A DNA stretch of 55,347 bases from Acetobacter persici JCM 25330 (GTDB lineage: Bacteria > Pseudomonadota > Alphaproteobacteria > Acetobacterales > Acetobacteraceae), in NCBI RefSeq assembly GCF_000613905.1, contig NZ_BAJW01000016.1:1-55347 (forward strand), read 5' to 3'. How positions within the stretch are numbered: the first letter of the stretch is position 1; each line of letters begins with the position of its first letter. The notes under the pieces were generated by a model. That model ran no database searches. It saw only the letters and a program-made list of their open reading frames with translations, and was not told the origin of the DNA. Below are positions 46,144 to 55,254 of the stretch, one piece after another. Position numbers and translations under genes: made by a program.

Positions 46144-48195
46144 TTGTCGGCTTCTGCATTCCACGCGCTGTATCATCAGGGGTTTGCCCGTGTCGCAGCC
46201 TGCACTGTTCCTGTCGCCCTGGCAGATCCGGCCACCAACATGCAACGCACACTGGAAGCCGCTCAGGCCTGCGGGCAGGACGGCGCCGTGCTGTGCGTCT
46301 TTCCGGAACTGGGGTTATCGGGATACGCAATAGATGATCTGCGCCAGCAGGAAACCCTGCTGAATGCTGTCGAACAGGCCATAGCAGATCTGGCATCCGC
46401 CTCGGCCGATCTGCTGCCCGTACTGGTGATCGGCGCCCCTCTGCGGCATGACAATGCACTCTATAACTGTGCCGTTCTCATCCATCGGGGCACGGTGCTG
46501 GGCATCGTACCCAAAAGCTACCTGCCAAATTACCGTGAATTTTATGAAGCCCGGCACTTTACGCCCGGTACCGCCACACAGGGCCAATCACTGCGTCTGA
46601 ACGGCGCGGACGTCCCCTTCGGCACAGATCTGTTGTTTGAAGCAGAGGACCTGCCGGGATTCTGCCTTGGGGTGGAACTGTGTGAGGACCTCTGGGTGCC
46701 CGTGCCGCCGGGAACACTGGCCGCCCTCGCCGGGGCCACCATTCTGGTAAACCCCTCCGCCAGCGATATTACTGTGGGTAAAGCAGAAACCCGCACCCTG
46801 CTGTGCCGGGCGCAGTCTGCCCGGTGTGTTGCGGCTTACCTCTACGCCGCCGCCGGAGAGGGCGAATCCACGAACGACGTCGCGTGGGACGGCCAGATTG
46901 CCATTTTTGAAAATGGTGAGGTGCTGGCCCAGAGCGAGCGCTTCCCCTCCGGCTCCCGGCATGTGGTGGCGGATATTGACCTCACCCTGCTCCGGCAGGA
47001 ACGCCTGCGCATGGGCACATTTGCCGCCAATGCCCATGCCATGCAGCCCAAGACCCCGGTATGGCGGCGCATCCGCCTGACCCTTGCTCCGCCCTTAACC
47101 AGTCTGGGCCTGCGCCGCCCCCTCTCCCGCTTTCCTTTTGTTCCCAATGATCCGGAGCGGCTGGCGCAGGACTGTTTTGAGGCCTTTACCATTCAGGTCT
47201 CCGCCCTCAAGCAGCGGCTCCGCACCAGTGGCGTCAAACGCATGGTGATTGGCATATCGGGCGGGCTGGACTCCACACAGGCTCTGCTGGTGGCCGTCAG
47301 AGCCGCGGATGAACTCGGCTGGCCCCGCAGCGCTGTGCTGGGCTACACCATGCCCGGCTTTGGCACGACGGAAAAAACACTGGCCAGCGCACAGGCCCTG
47401 ATGGCCGCACTGGGCACCGGGAACGAGGTTCTGGATATTCGCCCGGCCGCCAGCCTGATGCTGCGTGAAATCAAACATCCCTTTGCTCAGGGTGAACCTG
47501 TGCATGACATCACGTTTGAAAATGTTCAGGCCGGCCTGCGGACAGATTTCCTGTTCCGGATCGCCAACATGCATCAGGGAATGGTGATCGGCACCGGCGA
47601 CCTTTCAGAACTGGCGCTGGGCTGGTGCACCTACGGTGTGGGGGACCAGATGGCGCATTACAACGTCAATGCCGGTCTCCCGAAAACACTGATCCAGCAC
47701 ATTATCCGCTGGGCCATTGCCTCAGGGCATTTTTCACCGGACGTCACCCCCCTGCTCTCCACCATTCTGGCCACGGAAATCTCGCCAGAACTGGTGCCGG
47801 TAGGGGAAAACGGACCGCAAAGCACGGAAGATATCATCGGCCCGTATGCGCTGCATGATTTCACACTATTTTATGTGCTGCGTTACGGCTTCACCCCGTC
47901 CCGCATTGCGTTCATGGCGGAACAGGTCTGGCAGGATGCGTCCTCCGGTAGCTGGCCTCCCGGCTTCCCGGAGCAGGATCGCATGGCGTATGACCTGCCC
48001 ACCATCCGCCACTGGCTGCACATCTTTCTGCGCCGCTTTTTTGGCACCAGCCAGTTCAAACGCTCCGCCATGCCCAACGGGCCAAAGATCATGGCGGGCG
48101 GCAGTCTCTCACCGCGCGGGGACTGGCGCGCCCCCTCCGATGGCAATGCGGCCCTGTGGCTTGCGGAACTGGAACAGAATGTTCCAAAAAGCTGA
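46144..48195 (+). CDS. nadE: NAD+ synthase, glutamine-hydrolysing
   Basis: A 683-residue enzyme that amidates nicotinate adenine dinucleotide to NAD+ with ammonia from glutamine. The N-terminal nitrilase-type glutaminase domain shows the catalytic triad Glu in FPELGLSG (near 55), Lys in [11 protein letters not shown] (near 124) and Cys in GVELCEDLW (near 180). The C-terminal synthetase has the P-loop [11 protein letters not shown] near 370 and [12 protein letters not shown] near 482. The start is a TTG at 46144 with AAGGA about 9 bases upstream; the ATG at 46134 is out of frame. It is the first gene of the long run to 54404 and is followed 35 bp later by hisB. Confidence 0.93.
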   Translation: MSASAFHALYHQGFARVAACTVPVALADPATNMQRTLEAAQACGQDGAVLCVFPELGLSGYAIDDLRQQETLLNAVEQAIADLASASADLLPVLVIGAPLRHDNALYNCAVLIHRGTVLGIVPKSYLPNYREFYEARHFTPGTATQGQSLRLNGADVPFGTDLLFEAEDLPGFCLGVELCEDLWVPVPPGTLAALAGATILVNPSASDITVGKAETRTLLCRAQSARCVAAYLYAAAGEGESTNDVAWDGQIAIFENGEVLAQSERFPSGSRHVVADIDLTLLRQERLRMGTFAANAHAMQPKTPVWRRIRLTLAPPLTSLGLRRPLSRFPFVPNDPERLAQDCFEAFTIQVSALKQRLRTSGVKRMVIGISGGLDSTQALLVAVRAADELGWPRSAVLGYTMPGFGTTEKTLASAQALMAALGTGNEVLDIRPAASLMLREIKHPFAQGEPVHDITFENVQAGLRTDFLFRIANMHQGMVIGTGDLSELALGWCTYGVGDQMAHYNVNAGLPKTLIQHIIRWAIASGHFSPDVTPLLSTILATEISPELVPVGENGPQSTEDIIGPYALHDFTLFYVLRYGFTPSRIAFMAEQVWQDASSGSWPPGFPEQDRMAYDLPTIRHWLHIFLRRFFGTSQFKRSAMPNGPKIMAGGSLSPRGDWRAPSDGNAALWLAELEQNVPKS

Positions 48196-48230
48196 CACAC
48201 TTCCAGCCTTCCGCTATAAAGCTCCCCACC

Positions 48231-48827
48231 ATGAACACAGCACGCCACGCCACCCTGCATCGCGTTACCAGCGAAACCGATATTGCCGTCACTCTTGATC
48301 TGGATGGATCAGGACAGGCCAACATTGATACGGGCATTGGATTTTTTGACCATATGCTGACGGCCCTCGCCAAACATGGCCTGCTGGATCTGACCGTGAT
48401 TGTAAAAGGTGATCTCCATATTGATGGCCACCACACGGTGGAAGATACCGGCATTGCCATCGGGCAGGCCCTGCGGCAGGCACTTGGTGACAAGCGCGGC
48501 GTGCGGCGTTTTGGCCATGCGCTGGTGCCGCTGGATGAAGCCCTGTGTGAAGCGGTGGTGGACCTCTCCGGCCGCCCGTTTCTGGCGTGGGATGCAACCT
48601 TCGACCGGGACCGGATTGGGGAACTGGATACGGAACTGGTGGAAGAGTTTTTCCGCGCCTTTGCCATGTCCGGCATGCTCACCCTGCACCTGACGCAAAA
48701 AGCCGGCAAAAACTGCCACCATATTGCGGAAGCAGCGTTCAAGGCGCTGGCAAGAGCCCTCCGCATGGCCGTGGAAGCAGACCCGCGGATGCAGGGCAGC
48801 ATTCCCTCCACCAAGGGTGTGCTATAA
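48231..48827 (+). CDS. hisB: Imidazoleglycerol-phosphate dehydratase
   Basis: A 198-residue enzyme that removes water from imidazole glycerol phosphate in histidine synthesis. The two metal-binding His motifs are HHTVEDTGIAIG near residue 64 and CHHIAEAAFKALARAL near 160, and FFDHMLTALAKHG is near 38. It is the monofunctional form without the phosphatase domain found in E. coli HisB. The ATG at 48231 is the family start; the frame is open upstream only as a shadow of nadE. It precedes hisH by 90 bp. Confidence 0.95.
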   Translation: MNTARHATLHRVTSETDIAVTLDLDGSGQANIDTGIGFFDHMLTALAKHGLLDLTVIVKGDLHIDGHHTVEDTGIAIGQALRQALGDKRGVRRFGHALVPLDEALCEAVVDLSGRPFLAWDATFDRDRIGELDTELVEEFFRAFAMSGMLTLHLTQKAGKNCHHIAEAAFKALARALRMAVEADPRMQGSIPSTKGVL

Positions 48828-48917
48828 GGCGCCCCGAGACTTTCTTCCCCGAACCTCATTCTCCTCAGACGCCGGGAAGGCCCGGTTCCTGAGAGCAATC
48901 AGACGTGCGAGGTCCTT

Positions 48918-49584
48918 ATGACCAGATCCCTCTCCATTGCCGTCGTTGATTATGAAGGCGGCAATCTGGCTTCTGCCGCCCGTGCGGCCGCGCGGGCGGC
49001 AGAGCTTTCGGGCCTTGAAGCCTCGGTACGGATTACCAGCTCCCCGGCGGATGTCCGCACGGCGGACCGCATCATCTGCCCGGTCAGGGGGCGTTTGCTG
49101 ACTGCGCCCGCGGGCTCGAGTCCGTCTCAGGCCTGAAAGACGCCATTCTGACGCTACCCGCGCGGGCACGCCCTTTCTGGGAATTTGCGTCGGCATGCAA
49201 CTGATGGCCGAGCGCGGGCTGGAGCATGGCACAACGGAAGGGTTTGGCTGGATTGCGGGCGAAATTGCCCCCATGGATGCCCCCGGCCTGCGTATGCCGC
49301 AGATGGGCTGGAATGAGCTGAACTTCACCCGTTCCCACGCGCTCACGGAAGGGCTCGGCGCCGCCCCCCACGGCTATTTTGTCCATTCCTATGCGCTGAG
49401 AAACACGAAGCCAGATACCCTGATTGCCACCACGGATTATGGGGGGGCGGTCCCTGCCATCGTGTGCAACGGGAATGTTGCCGGAACACAGTTCCATGTT
49501 GAAAAAAGCCAGACCGTTGGCTTGCAGATTCTGGCCAATTTTCTGAGCTGGACTCCGGAAACCCTCTGCGATGTCTATGTCTAA
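48918..49584 (+). CDS. hisH: Imidazole glycerol phosphate synthase glutamine amidotransferase subunit, frame broken twice
   Basis: A protein of about 222 residues after repair that makes ammonia from glutamine for HisF. It starts with [14 protein letters not shown]. The nucleophile Cys is in [12 protein letters not shown] and the His-Glu pair in [10 protein letters not shown]. As read, the gene is in three frames. One missing G at 49082-49083 restores [17 protein letters not shown], and one missing G at 49164-49166 restores [13 protein letters not shown]. Since histidine synthesis genes around it are intact, this looks like sequence error. Its stop lies inside the start of the acetyltransferase gene. 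Confidence 0.9.
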
Positions 49585-50152
49585 AAGCAAACTTGTTCAG
49601 CGCGTTCTCTCCCTGACGGATGATGATCTTCAGGCTCTGTGTGAAGCCGCGGACGCCGCCATTCTGGATGGCGGTGGTTTTGGGTGGGTCCAGCCGCAGG
49701 GGCGGCAGGTTCTGGAACGTTACTTCAAAGGGTTGCTGCTGGTCCCCGAACGCATGCTCTTTGTGGTGCGGCTGAAGGGAGAGATCGTCGGCTGCGCCCA
49801 GCTCGTCCGTGCCCCGCGCAATAATGAATGTCAGGCCATGTGCATCACGCTGATGCACCTGTTTGTTGCCCCTTACGCCCGCAACCGGGGGCTGGGGGGC
49901 GCGCTGCTGCATGAGGTGGAAAACGCCGCCCGCAGCATGGGCTTCCGGGTCATGAATATGGATGTGCCCGACACCCAGACAGCCGCCATCTCCCTGTTCC
50001 AGAAAGCAGGCTTCCTGCACTGGGGCACCCATCCGCACTTTGCGCGAATGGGAGACCAGACGGTGAGCGGGCTGTTCTTCACCAAACTTCTTGATACCGT
50101 GCGCTCTCCCCTTGTGGAGCCCTCCTTCTCCTCTCAGGCTGAAACACCGGAC
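49571..50152 (+). CDS. GNAT-family N-acetyltransferase inside the histidine operon
   Basis: About 190 residues with the GNAT fold. Visible features are the beta-4 segment [20 protein letters not shown], where RNRGLG is the acetyl-CoA pyrophosphate loop (motif A), and [15 protein letters not shown] (motif B). The substrate is unknown; a link to histidine or the nearby genes is suggested only by position. The start overlaps the hisH 3' end by 14 bp. There is no in-frame stop before hisA: the frame runs directly into it through a Pro/Ser-rich stretch ([17 protein letters not shown]). It may be a real fusion, or a stop may be lost to sequence error. I end the feature at the hisA start. Confidence 0.8.
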
Positions 50153-50911
50153 ATGACTGCATCCTCTCCTTCCTCCCGCCCGCTCACTCTCTACCCGGCT
50201 ATTGACCTGAAGGATGGAGCCTGCGTGCGCCTGCGCCGCGGGGAAATGGAGGATGCAACCGTCTATTCAGATGATCCGGCGGCTCAGGCCCGCGCGTGGT
50301 GTGATGCCGGGTTCAAATGGCTGCATGCGGTGGACCTGAACGGAGCCTTTGCAGGCCAGTCTGCCAATGCGCCCGCGGTACAGGCCATTCTGAATGCCAC
50401 CACGGTGCCCATGCAGCTTGGCGGTGGCCTGCGCGATATGAAGGCCATTGCCTCCTGGCTGGAAGCCGGTGTCACGCGGGTTATTCTCGGCTCGGTCGCG
50501 GTAAAAAATCCCGCTCTGGTCAGAGAAGCCTGCCGCATTTTCCCCGGTCAGATCGTCGCCGGGATTGATGCCCGCTCCGGCCACGTCGCAACGGAAGGCT
50601 GGGCCGAAGTTTCTGACATGCAGGCAACAGAACTCGCCCTGCGGATGCAGGAAGCCGGGGTGGCCGCCATTATTTTCACGGAAATCAGCCGCGATGGCAT
50701 GCTGGACGGGCTGGATATTGACCAGACAGTCGCCCTCGCCAACACCGTCTCGGTCCCGGTGATCGCCAGCGGCGGGGTGGGCAATCTCGACCATCTGGCC
50801 GCTCTGCGCAAAGCAGCAGATGACACACCGGGCCTTGAAGGCGTAATTGTTGGCCGGGCACTGTATGATGGCCGGGTCTCCCCGGCTGAGGCTCTGAAGG
50901 TTCTGGCCTGA
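50153..50911 (+). CDS. hisA: 1-(5-phosphoribosyl)-5-[(5-phosphoribosylamino)methylideneamino]imidazole-4-carboxamide isomerase
   Basis: A 252-residue TIM-barrel isomerase of histidine synthesis. [15 protein letters not shown] at the start holds the catalytic Asp, MQLGGGLRD and [11 protein letters not shown] follow, and the second catalytic Asp is in TEISRDGML. The phosphate-binding VIASGGVGN and [10 protein letters not shown] complete the barrel. ATG 50153 is the family-length start, though the upstream acetyltransferase frame continues into it without a stop and no clear ribosome site is seen. Its stop overlaps the hisF start (TGATG). Confidence 0.93.
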   Translation: MTASSPSSRPLTLYPAIDLKDGACVRLRRGEMEDATVYSDDPAAQARAWCDAGFKWLHAVDLNGAFAGQSANAPAVQAILNATTVPMQLGGGLRDMKAIASWLEAGVTRVILGSVAVKNPALVREACRIFPGQIVAGIDARSGHVATEGWAEVSDMQATELALRMQEAGVAAIIFTEISRDGMLDGLDIDQTVALANTVSVPVIASGGVGNLDHLAALRKAADDTPGLEGVIVGRALYDGRVSPAEALKVLA

Positions 50912-51699
50912 TGCTGAAACTCCGGGTTATCCCCTGTCTGGACGTCAAGAACGGGCGCGTCGTCAAAGGCGTGAACTTTGTTGAACTGCGTGACGCCGGG
51001 GACCCTGTGGAACAGGCCGCCCTGTATGACGCCGCAGGGGCTGATGAACTGACCTTTCTGGACATCACCGCCAGCCATGAAAACCGTGATACCATTCTGG
51101 ATGTTGTGGGCCGCACGGCAGAACGAATTTTTCTGCCGCTGACGGTCGGCGGGGGGGTCCGCACCACGGATGACATGCGCCGCCTGCTGCTGGCGGGGGC
51201 GGATAAATGCGCCATGAATTCCGCAGCCGTCTCCCGGCCAGACCTGATTAACGAGGCCGCTCAGAAATTCGGCAGCCAGTGCGTAGTCGTCGGCATTGAT
51301 GCCCGCCAGACATCGGACGGCAAATGGGAAGTCTATACCCACGGCGGCCGCACCCCGACCGGACGCGACGTGATTGACTGGTGCAGGGACGTGGCGGAGC
51401 GAGGCGCCGGAGAAATCCTGCTGACGTCCATGGACCGGGACGGCACCCGCTCAGGTTTTGATCTGTCCTTGCTGAAAGCAGCAACACAGGCCGTCAGACT
51501 CCCGATTGTCGCCTCAGGCGGTGTGGGAGAGCTGAAGCATTTTGTGGAAGGAGCTGAAGCAGGCGCCACCGGACTTCTGGCCGCCAGCGTCTTTCATTTT
51601 GGCCAGTTTACAGTGTCTCAGGTTAAAACCGCGCTGGCTGAAGCCGGTCTGCCCGTCCGTCCCAATCCCCTCTCTTTTCAGGCAAATCCCCGCACATGA
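50911..51699 (+). CDS. hisF: Imidazole glycerol phosphate synthase cyclase subunit
   Basis: A 262-residue TIM barrel that forms imidazole glycerol phosphate and AICAR with ammonia from HisH. The N-terminal Asp is in [16 protein letters not shown], the second catalytic Asp in [13 protein letters not shown]. Phosphate sites are TVGGGVRT and IVASGGVGE. The ATG overlaps the hisA stop, and its stop overlaps the hisE start by 4 bp (ATGA), so translation is coupled. The frame is intact. Confidence 0.95.
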   Translation: MLKLRVIPCLDVKNGRVVKGVNFVELRDAGDPVEQAALYDAAGADELTFLDITASHENRDTILDVVGRTAERIFLPLTVGGGVRTTDDMRRLLLAGADKCAMNSAAVSRPDLINEAAQKFGSQCVVVGIDARQTSDGKWEVYTHGGRTPTGRDVIDWCRDVAERGAGEILLTSMDRDGTRSGFDLSLLKAATQAVRLPIVASGGVGELKHFVEGAEAGATGLLAASVFHFGQFTVSQVKTALAEAGLPVRPNPLSFQANPRT

Positions 51700-52187
51700 C
51701 CAAAAAGCCCAGCATCAAGACGCCGGTAAAGGCCCCTTCTAAAGCCAGCACAAAAGCCGCGCCCAAAAGCAGCCCGAAAAAGGCAGATCCTGCAAAAAAA
51801 AGTGTGAAGGCCAAAGAGATTCTGGAAGACACGCTTTCTCAGTCCGCGGATGAAACCGTGCTGGACCGGCTGTATCAGGTTGTCCTGAGCCGTAAGGGCA
51901 CAGACCCGAGCCTGAGCCACTCCGCCCGCCTTCTTTCTCGCGGCACATACAAGGTCGCCCAGAAATTTGGGGAAGAAGCGGTAGAATGTCTGATTGAAGC
52001 CGTGGCTGGCCGTAAGGATCTTCTGGTTGGTGAAAGTGCCGATGTCCTCTACCACCTTATTGTTCTGTGGGTCGATGCGGGTGTAGCGCCAGAAGACGTC
52101 TGGGCGGAGCTGCGCCGCCGCGAAGGGACGAGCGGCATTGCTGAAAAAGCCTCTCGCCCAAAAGAAAATTTGTCAAAAAAGGGATAA
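51696..52187 (+). CDS. hisE: Phosphoribosyl-ATP diphosphatase with a basic N-terminal tail
   Basis: A 163-residue protein. Residues about 45-150 are the MazG-like helical HisE domain, with [25 protein letters not shown] and [13 protein letters not shown] supplying the metal-binding acidic residues. It hydrolyses phosphoribosyl-ATP to the monophosphate. The first 40 residues are an unusual Lys/Ala/Ser/Pro repeat ([30 protein letters not shown]), like histone H1 tails. Normal HisE is about 100-110 residues. The ATG overlaps hisF; an alternative start further inside would lose the tail, but none has better support. Confidence 0.9.
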   Translation: MTKKPSIKTPVKAPSKASTKAAPKSSPKKADPAKKSVKAKEILEDTLSQSADETVLDRLYQVVLSRKGTDPSLSHSARLLSRGTYKVAQKFGEEAVECLIEAVAGRKDLLVGESADVLYHLIVLWVDAGVAPEDVWAELRRREGTSGIAEKASRPKENLSKKG

Positions 52188-52190
52188 GTC

Positions 52191-52565
52191 ATGGCTGTTA
52201 AAGGAACAGGGCCTTACAACCCGGAAAACATTTTTGCCAAAATTCTGCGGGGAGATATTCCCTGCAAAAAGGTTTTTGAAAATGAGTGGGTTCTGGCGTT
52301 TCAGGACATTGCCCCCAAAGCGGCCGTGCATGTGCTGATTATCCCAAAAAAACCTTATGTCTCATTTATTGATTTTACAAAAAGCGCATCTGAGGATGAA
52401 ATTTCCGGTGTCATGAAGGCCGCCGGAAAAATTGCCTCCGATCTCGGGCTGGATGAAACCGGATATCGCGTGATTACCAATGCGGGGGAAAATAGCGGGC
52501 AGGAAGTGCCGCATTTCCACCTGCACCTGCTGGGAGGCCAGCCTCTGCCGCCCTTCCCCGTCTGA
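52191..52565 (+). CDS. HIT-family nucleotide-binding protein (HinT-like)
   Basis: A 124-residue histidine-triad protein. The active site is HFHLHLLGG near residues 105-113, with nucleophile His in the middle. NPENIFAKILRGDIPCKKV at the start and NAGENSGQEVPH before the triad are typical of HinT, a purine nucleoside phosphoramidase. It starts 3 bp after the hisE stop, a spacing that suggests co-transcription with the his genes, an order known in other alphaproteobacteria. Confidence 0.93.
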   Translation: MAVKGTGPYNPENIFAKILRGDIPCKKVFENEWVLAFQDIAPKAAVHVLIIPKKPYVSFIDFTKSASEDEISGVMKAAGKIASDLGLDETGYRVITNAGENSGQEVPHFHLHLLGGQPLPPFPV

Positions 52566-52606
52566 ACAGGCTTCTTTCTTCATTGTTTGAAACAGGACCT
52601 TTGATC

Positions 52607-53197
52607 ATGACACCCATGGACATGCTTCTGACCCGCGCCTCCTGCGACCATCTGGCAGACCCCGCCCCGTCAGAGACCCAGCTTGCCGAAATTCTGGCTA
52701 CCGCCATGCGGGCCCCTGACCACGGCAAGCTGCGGCCCTGGCGTTATGTCATTATCCAGGGGGAAGCCCGTCCTGTTATGGCCGAACGCATCATCGCCAG
52801 CATGAAGCGGCTGGATGCAGAGGCTCCGGAATTTAAAATTGAAAAGCGCCGCAAGCGTTTTTCAACCATGCCGCTGATTCTGGCGCTCGGCATGCATCTG
52901 CGCCCTGACCATAAAATTCCGTTATGGGAGCAGGAAATGGCCGTTGCCGCTGCAACCATGAACGTGCTGAACGCCCTGCACGCAACAGGCTTTGGCGGCG
53001 TCTGGGTTTCTGGCGATGTGGTGGAAGACCCTGTTCTGGCGGAAGAAATCGGTTTCCCGGCACCCCACCGTCTGGCGGGCTTCCTGTTTATCGGCACACC
53101 GCAGGGTGATCTGCCTACGCCCAAACGGCCGGACCCGGCAGAGTTTACCGCGACATGGACTGGCAAACCCGTCACCTTTGCCGCAGACAGGACCTGA
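52607..53197 (+). CDS. Nitroreductase family protein (YdjA-like)
   Basis: A 196-residue FMN oxidoreductase. RASCDHLADPAPSETQL, RAPDHGKLRPWRYVII and NALHATGFGGVWVSG match the short YdjA-like nitroreductases. These use NAD(P)H to reduce nitro compounds or quinones; the natural substrate is unknown. I chose ATG 52607, eight codons after a TTG at 52583. Only 4 bases separate it from the next gene, so it is probably co-transcribed with the UbiH-like monooxygenase. Confidence 0.88.
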   Translation: MTPMDMLLTRASCDHLADPAPSETQLAEILATAMRAPDHGKLRPWRYVIIQGEARPVMAERIIASMKRLDAEAPEFKIEKRRKRFSTMPLILALGMHLRPDHKIPLWEQEMAVAAATMNVLNALHATGFGGVWVSGDVVEDPVLAEEIGFPAPHRLAGFLFIGTPQGDLPTPKRPDPAEFTATWTGKPVTFAADRT

Positions 53198-53201
53198 GAC
53201 C

Positions 53202-54404
53202 ATGACCACACCCGCACAGACAGATGTTGCCATTATCGGAGGGGGGCCGGTCGGGCTGGCTACAGCACTTTCTCTCGAAAGTGCTGGTCTGTCTGTCACG
53301 GTGCTGGAACGCGCTCCCCGTGCCGTCTGGGCAGAGCCGTCTTTTGACGGGCGGGAAATTGCCCTCACGCACCATGCAGTTCATACTCTGCAAAAAAATG
53401 GTGCGTGGGATTATATTCCGGAATCCGCCATCTGCCCGCTTCGGGAAGCCCGCGTAGAAACAGGCAAGTTTCCGCACCCGCTACGTTTTGATACAAACGG
53501 GCAAGGGGTGGATGCTCTGGGCTGGCTTGTCTCCAACAACCATATCCGGCGCGCCCTGTTTGCTGCGGCGGCAGAACGCCCTCGCATCACGCTGCTGGAC
53601 TCCACATCTGTTGAAACGGTCCGGCAAAACCCGGCAGAGGCTGTTGTCCACCATTCGCATGGCCAGACATCTGCGCAACTTGTGGTCGGGGCAGACGGGC
53701 GTTTTTCTCCCACACGGCGGCGTGCCGGGATCGGGGCGATTATTCATGACTTCAAACGCAGCATGCTGGTATGCCGCATGGCGCATGAGTCCCCGCACCA
53801 CAATGTTGCAACGCAATGGTTTGATGAGGGGCAGACGGTCGCCCTGTTACCCGTTAATGGCATGGCGTCCTCCATCGTGCTGACACTCCCCCCGGACGAT
53901 ATCCAGCGCCTGCTGGATATGCCCCGAGATGCCTTTAATCAGGAAATCATGCAGCGCGTCGGTAACCGGCTAGGCCAGATGCGCCTTGTCAGCACCCGGC
54001 ACGCTTACCCGCTAAAGGGTGTCTATGCACATCGCTTTGCCGCGCGCCGCCTAGCACTTGTGGGCGATGCCGCCGTAGGAATGCACCCGATTACCGCTCA
54101 CGGCTTCAATCTTGGTCTGCGCGGGCAGGAAACACTGGCAACAGAAATTGCTAAAGCATTTTCAACCCTTGGTGATGCCGGAGATGCACGGGCTTTACGT
54201 CGCTTCGAACGCCAGCACCGCCTGATAACGGCTCCGCTCTTTGCCGGAACCAACGGAATTGCCACGCTCTATACGCATGACGGTGTCCCTTTCCGCCACC
54301 TTCGGCAGGCCGGTATTCGCCTTGCGGACTCGTTCACACCTTTCAAAAACGCTGTGACAGCCCTGCTGATGGACCGGGAAGTTCAGCCCCCAAAAGCCTC
54401 CTGA
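53202..54404 (+). CDS. UbiH/UbiF/COQ6-family FAD monooxygenase
   Basis: A 400-residue flavin hydroxylase probably acting in ubiquinone synthesis. It has the N-terminal FAD motif DVAIIGGGPVGLATALSLE, the DG motif in VVGADGRFSPTRR near 165 and the GD motif LALVGDAAVGMHPITAHGFNLG near 285. The last motif is the signature of the Ubi hydroxylases. UbiM, a broad-range member known from Neisseria and other proteobacteria, is a possible match, but I cannot tell UbiH, UbiF, UbiL and UbiM apart by eye. It closes the long run starting at nadE. Confidence 0.85.
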   Translation: MTTPAQTDVAIIGGGPVGLATALSLESAGLSVTVLERAPRAVWAEPSFDGREIALTHHAVHTLQKNGAWDYIPESAICPLREARVETGKFPHPLRFDTNGQGVDALGWLVSNNHIRRALFAAAAERPRITLLDSTSVETVRQNPAEAVVHHSHGQTSAQLVVGADGRFSPTRRRAGIGAIIHDFKRSMLVCRMAHESPHHNVATQWFDEGQTVALLPVNGMASSIVLTLPPDDIQRLLDMPRDAFNQEIMQRVGNRLGQMRLVSTRHAYPLKGVYAHRFAARRLALVGDAAVGMHPITAHGFNLGLRGQETLATEIAKAFSTLGDAGDARALRRFERQHRLITAPLFAGTNGIATLYTHDGVPFRHLRQAGIRLADSFTPFKNAVTALLMDREVQPPKAS

Positions 54405-54437
54405 ATTATCTCAGGATTTTTTAGCTCTTCCATTGGG

Positions 54438-54467
54438 CAGAACAGAGATTTTACTAACTCTGCTCTG
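54438..54467 (+). terminator. Possible terminator after the UbiH-like gene
   Basis: CAGAACAGAG and CTCTGCTCTG pair with one mismatch around a ten-base loop. It is followed by TCGCTTTCT rather than a clean T-run. Confidence 0.4.
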
Positions 54468-54500
54468 TCGCTTTCTATAATGGCAGAGCAAGAGTTGAAG

Positions 54501-54518
54501 TCAGGTCAGGTCAGGTCA
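54501..54518. repeat. Short tandem repeat TCAGG
   Basis: Three and a half perfect copies of TCAGG lie in the gap between the convergent UbiH-like and DUF4186 genes. Confidence 0.75.
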
Positions 54519-54546
54519 AATACGACGTCTGAAATTTGTTCAACGG

Positions 54547-54981
54547 TCAAGCGCCCGTCTGTTCGTCTCGTATCAGTTCCCGCTCCAGCCATGCCGCAAT
54601 AACAGCCAGAACATAGCGCTGCTGCCAGACAGTTAACTGAGTTCCTTTTGAAAAATGATGCCATTTTTCAAGACAGGATCGGCAACACGTTGCTGTGGCA
54701 TGTTGGGCTACAAAAACAGGGTGCCCCTTCCATGGGGTCTGTTTGCCATCACGGGCCGGGTGCACAGGAGCCAGCCGTCTGTTGATAAACTCTGCCCCAT
54801 GTTCCAGCACAACGGGCAGAGTTTTATCCTGAAGATATGATAAATCATCATTATTTAAATGAAATTTTCTCCGGAATGCGGACCGCGCCAGCTTCTCCCA
54901 AAGTTCCTGTTCGATAGGAGGCAACGCGCGCTCGTCACGCGCGTCGTCCCATACACTAAACAGATCACCCTGAGACAACAT
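54547..54981 (-). CDS. DUF4186 domain-containing protein
   Basis: A 144-residue cytoplasmic protein. The C-terminal half reads GHPVFVAQHATATCCRSCLEKWH near residues 85-107, then GTQLTVWQQRYVLAVIAAWL. This is the DUF4186 signature. The Cys-Cys...Cys with nearby His residues could bind metal, but no function is known for this family. The N-terminal half is helical and acidic (LFSVWDDARDE). It is a single gene, convergent with the UbiH-like gene. Confidence 0.82.
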   Translation of the reverse strand: MLSQGDLFSVWDDARDERALPPIEQELWEKLARSAFRRKFHLNNDDLSYLQDKTLPVVLEHGAEFINRRLAPVHPARDGKQTPWKGHPVFVAQHATATCCRSCLEKWHHFSKGTQLTVWQQRYVLAVIAAWLERELIRDEQTGA

Positions 54982-55254
54982 CGCTTTCCAGACCCTCGCC
55001 AGATATTTCGTCTCTACATATTTTGTATCTACGTTTTTTCCGCACTTACTGACCTAATGCTCCACCTTATCATCATACACAGCGTAAATTACGGTGAGAA
55101 CTCAACTCAGGATGGAGAGTACTCCGACCAAGGAAAAAGTATCTCCTCATATTTTTACAGTCTTGGGAGGCGTTTACATTCCATGTAAAGCAACAGACCA
55201 CCAAGAACCATTATCAGAGCTCGTCTGCTTATCTTTCATCACCAGATGGCATTA
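54982..55254. other. Intergenic region before the probable insertion sequence
   Basis: About 270 bases without a convincing gene, AT-rich near 54995-55050. It must hold the promoter of the DUF4186 gene. Confidence 0.5.
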
